From: Pseudomonas sp. URMO17WK12:I2
GTDB lineage: Bacteria; Pseudomonadota; Gammaproteobacteria; Pseudomonadales; Pseudomonadaceae
Direction: 5' to 3'
DNA length: 64,000 nt
Assembly: GCF_003253735.1 (NCBI RefSeq)
Contig: NZ_QKYW01000003.1
Coordinates: forward strand, 248,001 to 312,000
The notes under the pieces: generated by a model
Database searches by the model: none
What the model was told of the DNA's origin: nothing
The model's input: the letters and a program-made list of their open reading frames with translations, nothing else
In this document: in pieces, positions 16,784-27,195 of the stretch
Numbering within the stretch: the stretch's first letter is position 1
How the letters are laid out: every line of letters starts with the position of its first letter
Translations under genes and position numbers: made by a program

Positions 16784-19228
16784 ATGCCACCCCTGACACG
16801 TAATCGGCCTCGTCTGGTGTCTTCGATTTCCTATTCCACCCTGTGCCTGAGTCTGATGCTCGGCCTGGGCAGCATCGCGCCCCTGACCGCCGAGGCACAA
16901 ACCGCCGAGCGCAGCTACAGCGTGCCGAGCAGCAGCCTCGGTGAGGCCCTGAGCCGCTTCGCCAGTCAGGCCGGAGTGAGCCTGTCAGTGGACCCGGCAT
17001 TGGTCAGCGGCCGCAGCAGCCAGGGGCTGTCCGGCACCTACAGCGTCGATGAAGGTTTCGCACGTCTGCTGCAGGGCAGCGGCCTGCGCCTGCAGCCGGT
17101 CAGCGACTCGGCCTACACCATCGCCCCGGCAGCCGACAGTGCCGAGACCCTGGAAATCGCACCCACTGCGATCACTGGCGTGACCATCCCTTCGCAAAGC
17201 CTGGAAGGCGAGCGCTACGCCGGCGGCCAGGTCGCGCGCCGTAGCTCTCAGGGGCTGTTGGGCTCGCGGGACTTCATGGAGTCGCCGCTGAGCATGACCA
17301 CCTACACCAGCGAGGCGGTGAAGAACACCCAGGCGCGCACCCTGGCCGACCTGACCGCCAGCGACCCGGCGGTGCGCTCCACCAACCCGGCGGGCGGGCG
17401 CTTCGAGCAATTCACCATCCGTGGCTTCAGCCTGTTCAACAGCGACGTGTCCTACGGCGGGCTGTACGGCATCATGCCGACGTATTCCATCGACATGGAA
17501 ATGGCCGACCGCGTCGATATCCTTCGCGGCCCGACCCAACTGGTCAACGGCATCTCGCCACGCGGCAGCGTCGGCGGCGGTATCAACGTGGTGCCCAAGC
17601 GCGCCACCGACAAGCCGATCACCGAGTTCACCGGCAGCTATGCCTCGGACAGCCAGGTCGGCGGTGCAGTGGACGTAGGTCGCCGCTTCGGCGAGGACAA
17701 CCGCTTCGGCATCCGCTTCAACGGCGTCAAGCAATCCGGTGATACCGAGTGGGATCACCAGAAGGTCGACCGTGAAATGGCCGTGGTCGGCCTGGACTTC
17801 CGCGATGAGCGCCTGCGCCTGTCGATGGATGTGGGGCATACCGAGCGCGATACCGATGCGCCGCAGGAGCGGGTGCTGGTCGGCGCCAATGCCCCCGTGC
17901 CAAGGGCAGACGATGTGCGCCACAACTATGCCCAGGCATGGAGCAAGGCCGAGACCAGCGACACATTCGGTGCGCTGCGCGGCGAATATGATATTGATGA
18001 CTCTTTGATGGTTTACGGCGCTGTGGGTGCACGCAAGAGCAATCACGACTTTCTGCGGCATAACGTGTCGATCACCAACGCCGCGGGTGATTTCAGCATC
18101 CAACCTCGGGACTTCACCCGCGACGAAGACGTACGTACGGTCAACGCTGGTGTGCGTAAGTGGTTCCAGACCGGCCCGGTTAGCCATGAGGTCAATCTGG
18201 CCGCAGACTACTTCTCGATGGACTTCGAGAACGGCGGTGGGCGTTACGCCAACCGCCCGGGCAATCTCTACAACCCGGTTGCTACGCCCGAGCCGACCGT
18301 ACGGACCCGGACTGACGCGAAGATCTACACCGAGAACCGCTTCAGTGGCGTGGCGCTATCCGACACGATGGGGTTTCTGGAGGACCGCGTATTGCTGACG
18401 CTCGGTGCCCGCTGGCAGCGAGTGAAGGTCGATGACTGGGAGAATGGCATCAAGGGTGAGACTTCCTACGACGAGGAAAAGCTCTCGCCGTCGGTTGGCG
18501 TGCTGTTCAAGGCTACTGATCAGCTGTCGCTGTATGCCAACTACATGGAAGGTCTGAGCCAGGGCAAGATCGCACCGTCGACCTCCAGCAACGAAGACGA
18601 CATATTCCCTCCATTCATCAGCCGCCAGCTTGAGGCTGGTGCCAAATACGACATGGGTAAGTTTGCCATTACCGCTGCCGTATTTCGCATCAAACAGCCT
18701 GCCTATGAGACAGGTGATGCGCCCGGCCCAGGTATTAGGGGCACCTTCGGCCCAAGCGGCAAGCGGGTGAACGACGGTATCGAGTTGAACGTGTTCGGCG
18801 AGCCCATCGACGGCTTCCGTCTGCTAGGCGGTGTGATGTACATCGACAGTAATCTGGAAGACACCAATAACGGCGGCGCCACCGACGGCAACCGTGCCCC
18901 GGCAACGCCCGAGTACAACGCCAACCTTGGTGCCGAGTGGGACGTGCCAGCGGTGCAGGGCCTGACCCTGACCGCTCGCAGCATGTACAGCAGTTCCCAG
19001 TATCTGGATCAGGCCAATACCAAGGAGATTGATTCCTGGACCCGCTATGACCTGGGCGCACGCTATGCCTTCAAGGTCGATGAAACCGATGTCACCTTGC
19101 GCGGCACCGTCGAGAACGTCGCCAACTCTCGAGACTGGATCTCGGCGGGCGCCTCGGACGACAGCGAGCCTGGCCTGACCCTCGCGACGCCACGCACTTT
19201 CGTGCTGTCGGCCACCCTCGGGTTCTGA
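16784..19228 (+). CDS. TonB-dependent ferric-siderophore receptor with signalling domain
   Basis: An outer-membrane receptor of about 814 residues. A signal peptide ends near TAEAQ. Next comes a secretin/TonB short N-terminal (STN) domain (YSVPSSSLGEALSRFASQAG to about mature residue 80), which is the signal-transducing type that contacts FecR. The plug domain follows (VDILRGPTQLVNGISPRGS, GGGINVVPKRA), then a 22-strand barrel ending in aromatic FVLSATLGF. The ligand is unknown; the downstream FhuF-like reductase favours a hydroxamate-type or citrate-type ferric complex. The start may be ATG 16784 or 16748; I prefer 16784, which puts the basic n-region next to the hydrophobic core. Confidence 0.9.
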   Translation: MPPLTRNRPRLVSSISYSTLCLSLMLGLGSIAPLTAEAQTAERSYSVPSSSLGEALSRFASQAGVSLSVDPALVSGRSSQGLSGTYSVDEGFARLLQGSGLRLQPVSDSAYTIAPAADSAETLEIAPTAITGVTIPSQSLEGERYAGGQVARRSSQGLLGSRDFMESPLSMTTYTSEAVKNTQARTLADLTASDPAVRSTNPAGGRFEQFTIRGFSLFNSDVSYGGLYGIMPTYSIDMEMADRVDILRGPTQLVNGISPRGSVGGGINVVPKRATDKPITEFTGSYASDSQVGGAVDVGRRFGEDNRFGIRFNGVKQSGDTEWDHQKVDREMAVVGLDFRDERLRLSMDVGHTERDTDAPQERVLVGANAPVPRADDVRHNYAQAWSKAETSDTFGALRGEYDIDDSLMVYGAVGARKSNHDFLRHNVSITNAAGDFSIQPRDFTRDEDVRTVNAGVRKWFQTGPVSHEVNLAADYFSMDFENGGGRYANRPGNLYNPVATPEPTVRTRTDAKIYTENRFSGVALSDTMGFLEDRVLLTLGARWQRVKVDDWENGIKGETSYDEEKLSPSVGVLFKATDQLSLYANYMEGLSQGKIAPSTSSNEDDIFPPFISRQLEAGAKYDMGKFAITAAVFRIKQPAYETGDAPGPGIRGTFGPSGKRVNDGIELNVFGEPIDGFRLLGGVMYIDSNLEDTNNGGATDGNRAPATPEYNANLGAEWDVPAVQGLTLTARSMYSSSQYLDQANTKEIDSWTRYDLGARYAFKVDETDVTLRGTVENVANSRDWISAGASDDSEPGLTLATPRTFVLSATLGF

Positions 19229-19248
19229 TGCATTGAACAGGATCGAGC

Positions 19249-20166
19249 TTGCAACCTGAAAAGACCGGGCTGATGTCGAGGCGCACGCTGATGCGCCTGT
19301 CCCTGGGCGTTCTCGCTGCCGGTGCAATGCCCCTGGCCAAGGCCGGGCCTGCAGCGCAGCGCGTCATCACCTTGTTCCAGGGCGCCACCGACACTGCGGT
19401 GGCGCTTGGCATCCGGCCGGCCGGCGTGGTCGATTCGTGGAGCGAGAAGCCCATGTATCGCTACCTGCGCTCGGCGCTGGCCGGCGTGCCCCATGTCGGC
19501 CTGGAAACCCAGCCGAGCCTGGAGGACATCGCTCTGCTCACCCCGGACCTGATCGTCGCCTCGCGCTTTCGCCATGAGCGGATCGCCGGGCTGCTCGAAC
19601 AGCTGTGCCCGGTGGTGATGCTCGACGAGGTATTCGAATTCCGCCATACCCTGCGCGTGATGGGGGTTGCCACCGAGCGCAGTGGCGAAGCGCAGGCCTT
19701 GCAAACGCGCTGGGATGCGCGCGTCGGTGAGTTGCGCGGGCGGCTGGCCGCGAAGTTCGGCGCGCGCTGGCCGCTCAGCGTGTCGGTGCTGGACGTGCGT
19801 GAAGATCACGTGCGCAGCTACCTGCCCGACAGCTTCGCCGGCAGCGTGCTGGCCGAGCTGGGCTTCGTGTGGAACCGCCAGAGCCGCGATGCCACCGGCG
19901 TGTCCATCAAGCTGCGCAGCCGCGAAAGCCTGCCAGTGGCCGACGCCGACGTGTTCTTCGTGTTCGGCCGTGCCGGCAGCCCAGCGGTGCAGCGCCATTA
20001 CCAGGCGATTGCCCATCATCCGCTGTGGCAGCGTATGGCCGCGCCGCAAGCCGGGCAGGTGTGGTGGGTGGATGGCGTGGCCTGGATATTCTCCGGCGGT
20101 ATCCTCGGCGCCAACCGCGTTCTCGACGATATCGAACGCACCCTGCTGCAGGATGCCGCGGCATGA
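19249..20166 (+). CDS. Ferric-siderophore ABC transporter substrate-binding protein (FecB-like)
   Basis: A periplasmic binding protein of about 305 residues from the FecB/FhuD class. The leader [20 protein letters not shown] carries a twin-arginine pair, so Tat export is possible. The typical start [30 protein letters not shown] and the late FVFGRAGSP segment mark the fold. A TTG at 19249 has AGGA six bases upstream; an ATG at 19273 would give a shorter leader and is equally credible. Its end overlaps the next permease gene as ATGA. Confidence 0.88.
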   Translation: MQPEKTGLMSRRTLMRLSLGVLAAGAMPLAKAGPAAQRVITLFQGATDTAVALGIRPAGVVDSWSEKPMYRYLRSALAGVPHVGLETQPSLEDIALLTPDLIVASRFRHERIAGLLEQLCPVVMLDEVFEFRHTLRVMGVATERSGEAQALQTRWDARVGELRGRLAAKFGARWPLSVSVLDVREDHVRSYLPDSFAGSVLAELGFVWNRQSRDATGVSIKLRSRESLPVADADVFFVFGRAGSPAVQRHYQAIAHHPLWQRMAAPQAGQVWWVDGVAWIFSGGILGANRVLDDIERTLLQDAAA

Positions 20167-21152
20167 CGGCGTGGAGCAAACTGATCGTCGCTGCGCTCGT
20201 CCTGCTGGCCTGCTGCGTGCTGAGCCTGTCCACCGGCCCCAGTTGGATCGCGCCGCACAGCGTGTTCAACGCCTTGCTGCAGGCCGATCCGTCTAACGTC
20301 GACCATCTGCTGGTCAACACCACGCGGTTGTCGCGCACCCTGATGGCGGTGGTGGTCGGCGCCAGCCTGGCGGTGGCCGGCGCGCTGATGCAGGCCATGA
20401 CGCGCAATCCGCTGGCCTCGCCTGGGTTGTTCGGCATCAACGCCGGGGCGACCTTCGCGCTGATCGTCAGCCTGTCGCTGTTCTCCCTGAATGCGCCTGA
20501 GCAATGGCTGTGGAGCGCCTTCTGCGGCGCCGCCGTGGCCGGTGCGCTGGTCTGGACCGTGGGCAACAGTGGGCAGGGCGTGCTCAACCCGCTGCGCATG
20601 GTGCTCGCGGGCGCGGCGATCACCGCGCTGTTCACGGCGTTCAGCCAGGCGCTGTTGGTAATTGACCAACAAGGTTTGGATACCGTGCTGTTCTGGCTGG
20701 CCGGCTCGCTCAGCGAGCGCAGCCTGGTCACTGCCGAACCGCTGCTGATCTGCGCGCTGTTGGCGCTGCTGGTGGCCTGCCTGCTCGGCGCCCAGGTCAA
20801 CGTGCTCAATGCCGGCGTGCAGATCGCCATCGGCCTGGGCCAGCGCACCGGTTTGATCCGCCTGCAACTCGGCGTGCTGGTGGTGCTGTTGGCCGGCAGC
20901 GCCGTGGCCCTGGCCGGCAGCATCGGTTTCATCGGGCTGATCGTGCCGCACATGGTGCGGCGCCTGGTCGGCATCGACCATCGGGTGATGCTGCCTGGCT
21001 GCGCGCTGCTCGGCGCCATGCTGCTGCTGGTCGCCGACATGCTCGCCCGGGTGCTGATCCTGCCTCAGGAAGTGCCGGTCGGGGTGATGACCGCGCTGTT
21101 CGGCGCGCCATTCTTCATTGTCCTGGCGCGCCGTGGAGGTCGAAATGCCTAG
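20163..21152 (+). CDS. Ferric-siderophore ABC permease, FecCD family (first subunit)
   Basis: A 329-residue inner-membrane permease of the BtuC/FecCD type with about ten helices. Hallmarks are [40 protein letters not shown] and [19 protein letters not shown]. It corresponds to the FecC position. I start at ATG 20163, overlapping the binding-protein stop; the longer frame upstream is antisense-like low-complexity translation. Confidence 0.92.
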   Translation: MTAWSKLIVAALVLLACCVLSLSTGPSWIAPHSVFNALLQADPSNVDHLLVNTTRLSRTLMAVVVGASLAVAGALMQAMTRNPLASPGLFGINAGATFALIVSLSLFSLNAPEQWLWSAFCGAAVAGALVWTVGNSGQGVLNPLRMVLAGAAITALFTAFSQALLVIDQQGLDTVLFWLAGSLSERSLVTAEPLLICALLALLVACLLGAQVNVLNAGVQIAIGLGQRTGLIRLQLGVLVVLLAGSAVALAGSIGFIGLIVPHMVRRLVGIDHRVMLPGCALLGAMLLLVADMLARVLILPQEVPVGVMTALFGAPFFIVLARRGGRNA

Positions 21153-22176
21153 ACCTCGCATCCTGCGTTGGGGCGGCTTTTCACGGCGCATCGAAGGCAC
21201 CGGCGCGCTGCGTCTGCTACTGGCCGTGTCATTCAGCCTCGTCGTCCTGATCCTCGGCCTGTGTCTGGGCAAGGTCATGCTCTCGCCACAGCGGGTCGCC
21301 GCCGTGCTGGTGGGCGAGGGCGGTGCCGGGCTGAGCTTCATCGTCGAGCAGCTGCGCCTGCCGCGCCTGCTGCTCGGCGCGCTGATCGGCGCTGCCCTGG
21401 CGGTGTCCGGGCTGATCCTGCAGGCCATGGTGCGTAATCCCCTGGCCTCGCCGGATCTGCTCGGGCTGTCCAGCGGCGCCAGTGCTGCGGCGGTGCTGTA
21501 CCTGTCGGCCTTCGCGGCGAGCTGGGGTATGGGCGGCTTGCCGCTGGCGGCGATGCTCGGTGCGGGCAGCGCCGCACTGGCGGTCTATGGCCTGGCCTGG
21601 AAGCAGGGCACTTCACCGCTGCGGCTGGTGCTGATCGGCGTCGGTGTATCGGCCATGCTGGCTGCGGCCACCACCTTCATGCTGGTGTTCAGCCCGCTGA
21701 GCACCACCCTGTCGGCCTATGTGTGGCTGACCGGCAGCGTGTACGGCGCGGGCTGGCGAGAAGTCAAGGCGCTGGCGGGCGTGCTGCTGTGCCTGCTGCC
21801 GATCCTGGTATTGCTGTCGCGCCATGTGGTGGTTCAACAGCTGGACGAGGGCCTGGCTCGCGGTATCGGCGTGCGCGTGCAGTGGCTGCGCGCCGCGCTG
21901 CTGGCGGTCAGCGTGGCCCTGGCCGGTTCCGCCATCGCCTGGGGCGGGGCCATGGCCTTCGTCGGTTTGATCGCCCCGCATATCGCCCGCCAGCTGATCC
22001 CCATCGGCTTCGCGGCCCAGGCCTGCATGGCGGCGCTGGTCGGTGCCAACCTGGTGATGCTCGCCGACCTGGCCGGGCGCACCCTGTTCCTGCCGCTGGA
22101 CCTGCCCGCCGGTATCTTCGTCGCCGTGTTCGGCACCCCGTATTTTCTCTACCTGCTGATCAAGCAGCGGCAGTGA
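21145..22176 (+). CDS. Ferric-siderophore ABC permease, FecCD family (second subunit)
   Basis: A 343-residue partner permease in the FecD position. [40 protein letters not shown] and [19 protein letters not shown] repeat the hallmarks of its neighbour, as expected for a heterodimeric pore. GGAGGT four bases before the ATG at 21145 fixes the start; the reading frame overlaps the upstream stop by 8 nt. Confidence 0.93.
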   Translation: MPRPRILRWGGFSRRIEGTGALRLLLAVSFSLVVLILGLCLGKVMLSPQRVAAVLVGEGGAGLSFIVEQLRLPRLLLGALIGAALAVSGLILQAMVRNPLASPDLLGLSSGASAAAVLYLSAFAASWGMGGLPLAAMLGAGSAALAVYGLAWKQGTSPLRLVLIGVGVSAMLAAATTFMLVFSPLSTTLSAYVWLTGSVYGAGWREVKALAGVLLCLLPILVLLSRHVVVQQLDEGLARGIGVRVQWLRAALLAVSVALAGSAIAWGGAMAFVGLIAPHIARQLIPIGFAAQACMAALVGANLVMLADLAGRTLFLPLDLPAGIFVAVFGTPYFLYLLIKQRQ

Positions 22177-22186
22177 GGACCCTGAC

Positions 22187-22978
22187 ATGACCGCCATCGC
22201 CAGCCGCAACCTGACTCTGGCCTACCAGCGCCAGACCATCATCGACAACCTCGACCTGGAATTGCCGCGCGGCCGGGTATCGGTGCTGATCGGCAGCAAC
22301 GGCTGTGGCAAGAGCACGCTGCTGAAAGCCTTCGCGCGGTTGCTCAAGCCCCAGGCCGGCACGGTGATCCTCAATGGCGCCGACATCCAGCGCAAACCCA
22401 CCGCCGCCGTGGCGCGGGAGCTGGCGATCCTGCCGCAGATGCCGGTGGCGCCCGAGGGCATCAGCGTGCGCCAGCTGGTCGCCCTGGGGCGTTACCCGTA
22501 CCAGAGCTGGATGCAGCAGTGGTCAGCCGAGGACGAAGCCGTGGTGGCCCGCGCGCTGACCCGGACCGGCCTCGATGAGCTGGCCGAGCGCCCGGTCGAT
22601 GCGCTGTCCGGCGGTCAGCGGCAGCGTGCCTGGATCGCCATGACCCTGGCCCAGGAAACCGAACTGGTCCTGCTCGACGAGCCGACCACCTTTCTCGACC
22701 TGGCCCACCAGATCGAGGTGCTGGACCTGCTGCGCGAGCTCAATCGCCAGGAGGGCAAGACCATCGTCATGGTACTGCACGACCTTAACCTGGCCTGTCG
22801 CTACGCCGACCACATGGTCGCCGTGCACCAGCGCACCGCCTATGCCCAGGGCAAACCGGCGGACATCCTCAGCGAAGAACTGGTCAAGACGGTGTTTGAC
22901 CTGGATTGCCGGATCATCCCCGATCCGTTCTTCCATACGCCGCTGTGCATTCCGTTCGGCCGGGACATTCCACGATGA
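22187..22978 (+). CDS. Ferric-siderophore ABC transporter ATP-binding protein (FecE/FhuC-like)
   Basis: A 263-residue cytoplasmic ATPase. Walker [10 protein letters not shown] (about 36-44), signature [17 protein letters not shown] (about 139-155), Walker [13 protein letters not shown] (about 160-171) and the switch histidine in VLHDLNLA are all intact. It powers the two FecCD permeases. Its stop overlaps the fhuF-like start as ATGA. Confidence 0.95.
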   Translation: MTAIASRNLTLAYQRQTIIDNLDLELPRGRVSVLIGSNGCGKSTLLKAFARLLKPQAGTVILNGADIQRKPTAAVARELAILPQMPVAPEGISVRQLVALGRYPYQSWMQQWSAEDEAVVARALTRTGLDELAERPVDALSGGQRQRAWIAMTLAQETELVLLDEPTTFLDLAHQIEVLDLLRELNRQEGKTIVMVLHDLNLACRYADHMVAVHQRTAYAQGKPADILSEELVKTVFDLDCRIIPDPFFHTPLCIPFGRDIPR

Positions 22979-23745
22979 GCTTCAGCAACGCCGAGTGGGC
23001 CAGCCTTTCCAGCGCACTGCGCCTGCGCCGTGAAAGCGAACGGGATATTGAGCGCAGCCTACCGGCCGCCGAGCTGCTGGACGAAGCCAGCTGCATGGCG
23101 CTGCTGGATCAACTCGGCCCGGTGATTCTCTCGCCCTCGCGGCGCATTACCGCCTCGCTGCTGGGCAAGCGTCAGTCGTTCCTGCTCACCGGCGCCTGCC
23201 TGTACGCCATGTCCGCCTACGACAAGGGGCTTGAGCTGTCGCTGGACAACACCTTCATCGAGTACGGCCACGACGACGGCCTGTGGACCTCGTCCCTGCC
23301 GTTGCGCAGCCTGGCGGTCTCGCGGCCCGAGCCCGGCGCGCGCGATGCCTGGCGCGAGGCGGTGGCCGGCCAGCTGTTCGCCGGCTTGCTGCAGCCGCTG
23401 TGGGAGAGCTTCTACCGGCTCACCGGCGTGTCGCGACGCATCCTCTGGGAGAACACCGCGGTGCGCGTCTACTCGCTGTACGAGCGACGCCTGGCCAAGC
23501 TGGAGTGCGCTGCGACGCGCCAGCGCTGCGCCGAGGACTTTCGCTGGCTGACCATCGATGCACCCGGCAGCCTGTTCGGTCTCGACTACAACCCGCTGCA
23601 GCACTTCAACCGGCCGCTGACCCTGCTCGACGATGGTGCCAAGGCGATACGCTTCCGTCGCACCTGCTGCTTCTATTACCAGGCCAGCGATCCGGTGGAA
23701 TATTGCTCCACCTGCCCGTTGATCCGCCCGAAGGCCCCGCGATAA
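22975..23745 (+). CDS. FhuF-like siderophore-iron reductase
   Basis: A 256-residue cytoplasmic protein ending in a CC-X10-C-X2-C cluster ([20 protein letters not shown]). This is the [2Fe-2S] site of FhuF-type reductases, which release iron from imported ferric siderophores. No membrane segments are seen. The ATG at 22975 overlaps the ATPase stop, so it is the last gene of the iron operon. A dedicated reductase fits best with strong Fe(III) ligands such as hydroxamates, which argues against a plain citrate system despite the fec-like order. Confidence 0.88.
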   Translation: MSFSNAEWASLSSALRLRRESERDIERSLPAAELLDEASCMALLDQLGPVILSPSRRITASLLGKRQSFLLTGACLYAMSAYDKGLELSLDNTFIEYGHDDGLWTSSLPLRSLAVSRPEPGARDAWREAVAGQLFAGLLQPLWESFYRLTGVSRRILWENTAVRVYSLYERRLAKLECAATRQRCAEDFRWLTIDAPGSLFGLDYNPLQHFNRPLTLLDDGAKAIRFRRTCCFYYQASDPVEYCSTCPLIRPKAPR

Positions 23746-23806
23746 CCGGGCGCGCTTGACGCCGTGGCAGCTCAGACCGGCCAAGGCAATTGCGCAGGGA
23801 GGCAGA

Positions 23807-24043
23807 CTAACCGCTCCGGTTTTCTTGGCTGACCACCCAGCGCAGCAGCCTTACCAGCGACACCCGGTGATCGCGGCTGCTGCCCCAGACGCAGCGATCC
23901 TCGCTGTACAGCTCGGCATAGCGGCTGAGCACCAGATAACGGCCATCGGCGTCGAGGCGCAGCTCCAGTTCCCGGCAATGCAGGGTGGCCAGGTCGGGGG
24001 TTCTGATTCGCCGGTGAAGCACCAATACCTCTTCAGCGTTCAT
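23807..24043 (-). CDS. Small hypothetical protein, 78 aa
   Basis: Unrecognised. It starts at ATG 24043 with a strong GGAGGGAACG site inside the end of the mlaA-like gene, overlapping it by 11 nt, so the two are co-translated. The protein is basic and soluble with no signal, and reads like a short beta-rich domain (CRELELRLDADGRYLVLSRY) ending in a helix (HRVSLVRLLRWVVSQ). Confidence 0.6.
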   Translation of the reverse strand: MNAEEVLVLHRRIRTPDLATLHCRELELRLDADGRYLVLSRYAELYSEDRCVWGSSRDHRVSLVRLLRWVVSQENRSG

Positions 24044-24812
24044 CGTTCCCTCCACAGTGCCGGGCCAGATCCAGCTGTTCGCCGAGCTTGCCCTCGGTGA
24101 CGAAGTGCGCCCGCCGTTCGGCCACCGCATCACGCAGCGCCGCGTAGTAGTCAGGCTCCGTGCGCAGTTGGTCGGTCAGCGGCAGCAGCTCGGCCCGGCC
24201 ATCGACGATGCCGCCAACGGTATTGAGCGTGCTCAGGGTGTCCACCGTGTCGCTGCTGCCGAACGGCGACACCGCGAAACTCAGCGCCTTGCCCGTGGCG
24301 TCGCGCAGGTTGCCGGTACCCAGTAGCGGCAGCTCGACGATCGGCCCATTGGCGATATTCCACACGCCGAAGGTCTGGCCGAAGTCCGCCTCGTGGCGTT
24401 CGATGCCGAGCCGCCCGGATACGTCGAACAGGCCGACGATACCAACCGTGGTATTGAGCGCGAAGCGGCCGACCGTGGTGACCGAGCGCTGGCCGTTGCC
24501 CTGCAGCAGGTCGTTGATGAATACCTTGGGCTCGCCGAAGTTGGCCACGAAGTTATGTACGCCGCCCTGCACGAACCCGGGCAGGTGCCGATAGCCGCGA
24601 GCTACCGGGGCCAGCAGGTAGTCGTCGAGGCTGCGGTTGAACGCGAAGATGCCGCGGTTGACCGGCTCGGCCGGGTCATGGGGCGCTGCCAGGGGGGGCT
24701 GGCAAAGCTTGGTGGAAGAGGGCGCAGGGCTGGCACAGCCCGTGGCCAGGCCCACGACGGCAGCCAGCGAAAGTGTACGGGCAAAAGGGCAAGCGAAAGC
24801 GATGGTCGGCAT
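24033..24812 (-). CDS. mlaA: MlaA (VacJ)-family outer-membrane lipoprotein
   Basis: MlaA sits in the outer-membrane inner leaflet and extracts misplaced phospholipids for return by the Mla pathway. The lipobox LATGC (Cys near residue 24) follows a signal peptide. DPAEPVNRGIFAFNRSLDDY, GNGQRSVTTVGRFALNTTVG, HEADFGQTFGVW and GPIVELPLLGTGNLRD are family signatures. The 259-residue length is normal. An AGAGGATCAGCC site precedes the ATG at 24812. No other mla genes are nearby. It is divergent from a two-component pair across 164 bp. Confidence 0.93.
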   Translation of the reverse strand: MPTIAFACPFARTLSLAAVVGLATGCASPAPSSTKLCQPPLAAPHDPAEPVNRGIFAFNRSLDDYLLAPVARGYRHLPGFVQGGVHNFVANFGEPKVFINDLLQGNGQRSVTTVGRFALNTTVGIVGLFDVSGRLGIERHEADFGQTFGVWNIANGPIVELPLLGTGNLRDATGKALSFAVSPFGSSDTVDTLSTLNTVGGIVDGRAELLPLTDQLRTEPDYYAALRDAVAERRAHFVTEGKLGEQLDLARHCGGNDER

Positions 24813-24976
24813 GGCTGATCCTCTATGGAAACTGCGCCGATGCTGCCTTGCAGATTTTGCCCATGGATGTCCGCCTTGTTGCGAAATCGTCGCTTTATTG
24901 CCGAATTGAAATATATGACGCGCCCGCGCCAATGGTTTTAGATAGCCGCTCCACAACTGCCCGCAGCGAGCCCCGC

Positions 24977-25690
24977 GTGAACCACCTATTGCTTGTGGAC
25001 GACGATCTCGACGTCCTTGCCCTGCTGAAGAAATTTCTCGAGCAGCACGGCTATCGCGTCGATGTGGCGACCGATGGCGCCAGCCTGTGGCAGGCGATGC
25101 AGCGACAGCAGCCCGACCTGGTCATCCTCGACGTCATGCTACCGGGGGAGAGTGGTTTGGTGCTCTGTCAACGCCTGCGCAACGAACACTCGGTTGCGGT
25201 GATCATGCTCACCGCCATGGGCGAACTCAGCGACCGTGTGGTGGGCCTGGAGCTTGGCGCCGATGATTACCTCACCAAGCCCTTCGACGCCCGCGAGCTG
25301 CTGGCCAGGGTGCGCGCGGTGTTGCGCCGCACTGGGGAAGTCAGCAGCGTGCTCAATGACAAACCGCGGCCCACCCTGGAGTTCGCCGGCTGGCAGCTGG
25401 ACGTCACCCGCCGTGAATTGCGCTCCCCGGACCGGGTGATGATTCCGCTGTCCGGCGGCGAATTCGAGCTGCTGCTGGTGTTCGCCGAGCATCCCCGGCG
25501 GGTGCTGAGCCGCCAGCAGTTGCTGGACATGACCCGGGGCGAGGCATTCGAGGCGTTTGATCGCAGTATCGACGTGCAGGTCAGCCGCCTGCGCCGCAAG
25601 CTGGAGGGTGATGTCAGCGGTTCACCGATGATCCGTACGGTGCGCAACAGCGGCTACCTGTTTACCCCCAGCGTACTGGTGAAACGGTGA
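24977..25690 (+). CDS. OmpR-family response regulator
   Basis: A 237-residue two-domain regulator. The receiver has DDD near residue 7, phospho-acceptor Asp in LVILDVMLPGESG (about residue 51), and KPF (about 102). The C-terminal winged helix carries GEFELLLVFAEHPRRVLSRQ and RSIDVQVSRLRRKLEGD. I take the GTG at 24977 as start, because the receiver begins at once; an in-frame ATG at 24932 would add a 15-residue tail. It overlaps the kinase gene as GTGA. Confidence 0.92.
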   Translation: MNHLLLVDDDLDVLALLKKFLEQHGYRVDVATDGASLWQAMQRQQPDLVILDVMLPGESGLVLCQRLRNEHSVAVIMLTAMGELSDRVVGLELGADDYLTKPFDARELLARVRAVLRRTGEVSSVLNDKPRPTLEFAGWQLDVTRRELRSPDRVMIPLSGGEFELLLVFAEHPRRVLSRQQLLDMTRGEAFEAFDRSIDVQVSRLRRKLEGDVSGSPMIRTVRNSGYLFTPSVLVKR

Positions 25691-27033
25691 ACAGCTGGCG
25701 CAGGCTGGGTGGCCGACGTGACACCGTGGCGCGCTGGATCGCCCTGACAACGCTGACGGCGATGCTCACCGCGCTGTTGCTCACCTGGGCGCTGAGCAAG
25801 CTTGCCGGCGTGTGGGCGCGCCCGCCCTTGCTGGAAACCGGGCTGCTGGAGAGCCTGGGCAGCATCAGCCGGATCATCGATGGCGCGCCGGTCGAGCAGC
25901 GCGATGCCATCGCCCGTTCAGCGAGCAACGAGGTCTACACCACCACCTGGCTGCGCCGCTACGAGGATGCAGGGCTGCCGCGGGGCGACGACGATGCGGA
26001 TTTCCGCTCCGGTGAAGCCTACCTGCGCCAGCAGCTCGGCAATCCCGGCGCACGCCTCGAAGGCTACGAACCTGCCGATTGGCCGGCCGGCCATCCGGGG
26101 GCGGGCTACGCCTTGCTGGTCGAACTACGCGACGGCTCCTGGGTTCGCTTCTCGGCCCTGACCCGCAACTGGGGGCTGGACGAATTGCCACGCAACCTCG
26201 TCGTCATTGCCCTGGTGCTACTGTCGACCATTGCCGTGGCCCTGATCGCCACGCGTCACCTGGCCACCCCGCTGGAGCGCTTCGCCCACGGCGCACGGCG
26301 CTTCGGCAGTGATTTTCGCGCACCGCCCATCGCTGTCGAGGGGCCCCGGGAACTGCGCCAGGCCATCGTCGCCTTCAACGCCATGCAGGCCCAGCTGCAG
26401 CACTTCATCCACGACCGCACGCAGATGCTCGCGGCGATTTCCCACGACCTGCGCACACCGCTGACGCGTATGCGCCTGCGCGGTGAGTTCATCGACGACC
26501 CGGAGCAGCAGGCCAAGCTGTTTCGCGACGTGGATGAGATGCAGGCGATGGTCAACAGCGCCCTGGCGTTCTTTCGCGACGATGCGCGGCTCGAAGCGGC
26601 GACCGCCTTCGACCTGAGCGGTTTGCTGCACACCGTGGTGGACGACTACCGCGATGCTGGCGTCGACGTGCTGCTGAGCGCGCCGGCACGGGTGGTGTAC
26701 GTCGGTCGCCCGATCGGTATCAAACGCCTGCTCGACAACCTGCTCGACAATGCCATCAAGTACGGCGACGAGCCGGCCGTGACGCTGGAGCAGGGCGCCC
26801 GCGGCGTGACAATTCGCGTGCTGGACCGCGGGCCGGGCATCGCCGCGGTGTACCAGGAGGAGGTCTTCAAGCCGTTCTTCCGCATCGAGGGCTCGCGCAA
26901 CAAGCACACCGGCGGCGTTGGCCTGGGGCTCTCCGCCGCGCGCGCCATCGTGCTGGAACATGGTGGCAGCCTGACCTTGCGCAATCGCTCGCGCGGTGGC
27001 CTGGAAGTGCGGATCGAATTGCCGTTCGCCTGA
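25687..27033 (+). CDS. EnvZ-type sensor histidine kinase
   Basis: A 448-residue membrane sensor kinase and the cognate partner of the preceding regulator. One membrane segment lies near 15-38 and a second near 173-192, enclosing a periplasmic sensor domain of about 135 residues. HAMP follows, then the phospho-acceptor in AAISHDLRTPLTRMRLRGEF, N-box LLDNLLDNAIKYGDE, and G-boxes RVLDRGPGIA and HTGGVGLGLSAARAIVLEHG. The GTG start overlaps the upstream stop. The stimulus is unknown; the divergent mlaA may be a target. Confidence 0.93.
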   Translation: MNSWRRLGGRRDTVARWIALTTLTAMLTALLLTWALSKLAGVWARPPLLETGLLESLGSISRIIDGAPVEQRDAIARSASNEVYTTTWLRRYEDAGLPRGDDDADFRSGEAYLRQQLGNPGARLEGYEPADWPAGHPGAGYALLVELRDGSWVRFSALTRNWGLDELPRNLVVIALVLLSTIAVALIATRHLATPLERFAHGARRFGSDFRAPPIAVEGPRELRQAIVAFNAMQAQLQHFIHDRTQMLAAISHDLRTPLTRMRLRGEFIDDPEQQAKLFRDVDEMQAMVNSALAFFRDDARLEAATAFDLSGLLHTVVDDYRDAGVDVLLSAPARVVYVGRPIGIKRLLDNLLDNAIKYGDEPAVTLEQGARGVTIRVLDRGPGIAAVYQEEVFKPFFRIEGSRNKHTGGVGLGLSAARAIVLEHGGSLTLRNRSRGGLEVRIELPFA

Positions 27034-27195
27034 ACCTTGCCGAGGCCTCATGCGAGCGTTCGGCCATCTGGCAAGCCAGCGGCGTGCTCCTGCAAGCCGT
27101 TGAAAGCCGTCAGGCAATGCGCCTCTGGTGCAGCGGATGACCGGCATAGTGCCGCCGCCCATCCATCCCGTCGCTAGCAGCCAGATGGGCTCGGC

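Noticed and set aside
16985..18187. 400-residue open frame on the minus strand
   Set aside because: It lies wholly inside the TonB receptor gene, whose STN, plug and barrel are continuous. No ribosome site or motif supports it.
21613..22209. Gln/His/Arg-rich open frame on the minus strand
   Set aside because: It is antisense to the second FecCD permease; the low-complexity composition mirrors Leu/Ala/Gly codons of the membrane protein.
27034..27195. REP-like fragment GGCAAGCCAGCGGCGTGCTCC near 27072
   Set aside because: Only a partial resemblance to Pseudomonas REP cores, without a second arm, so it was not listed as a repeat. The gap otherwise shows nothing definite.
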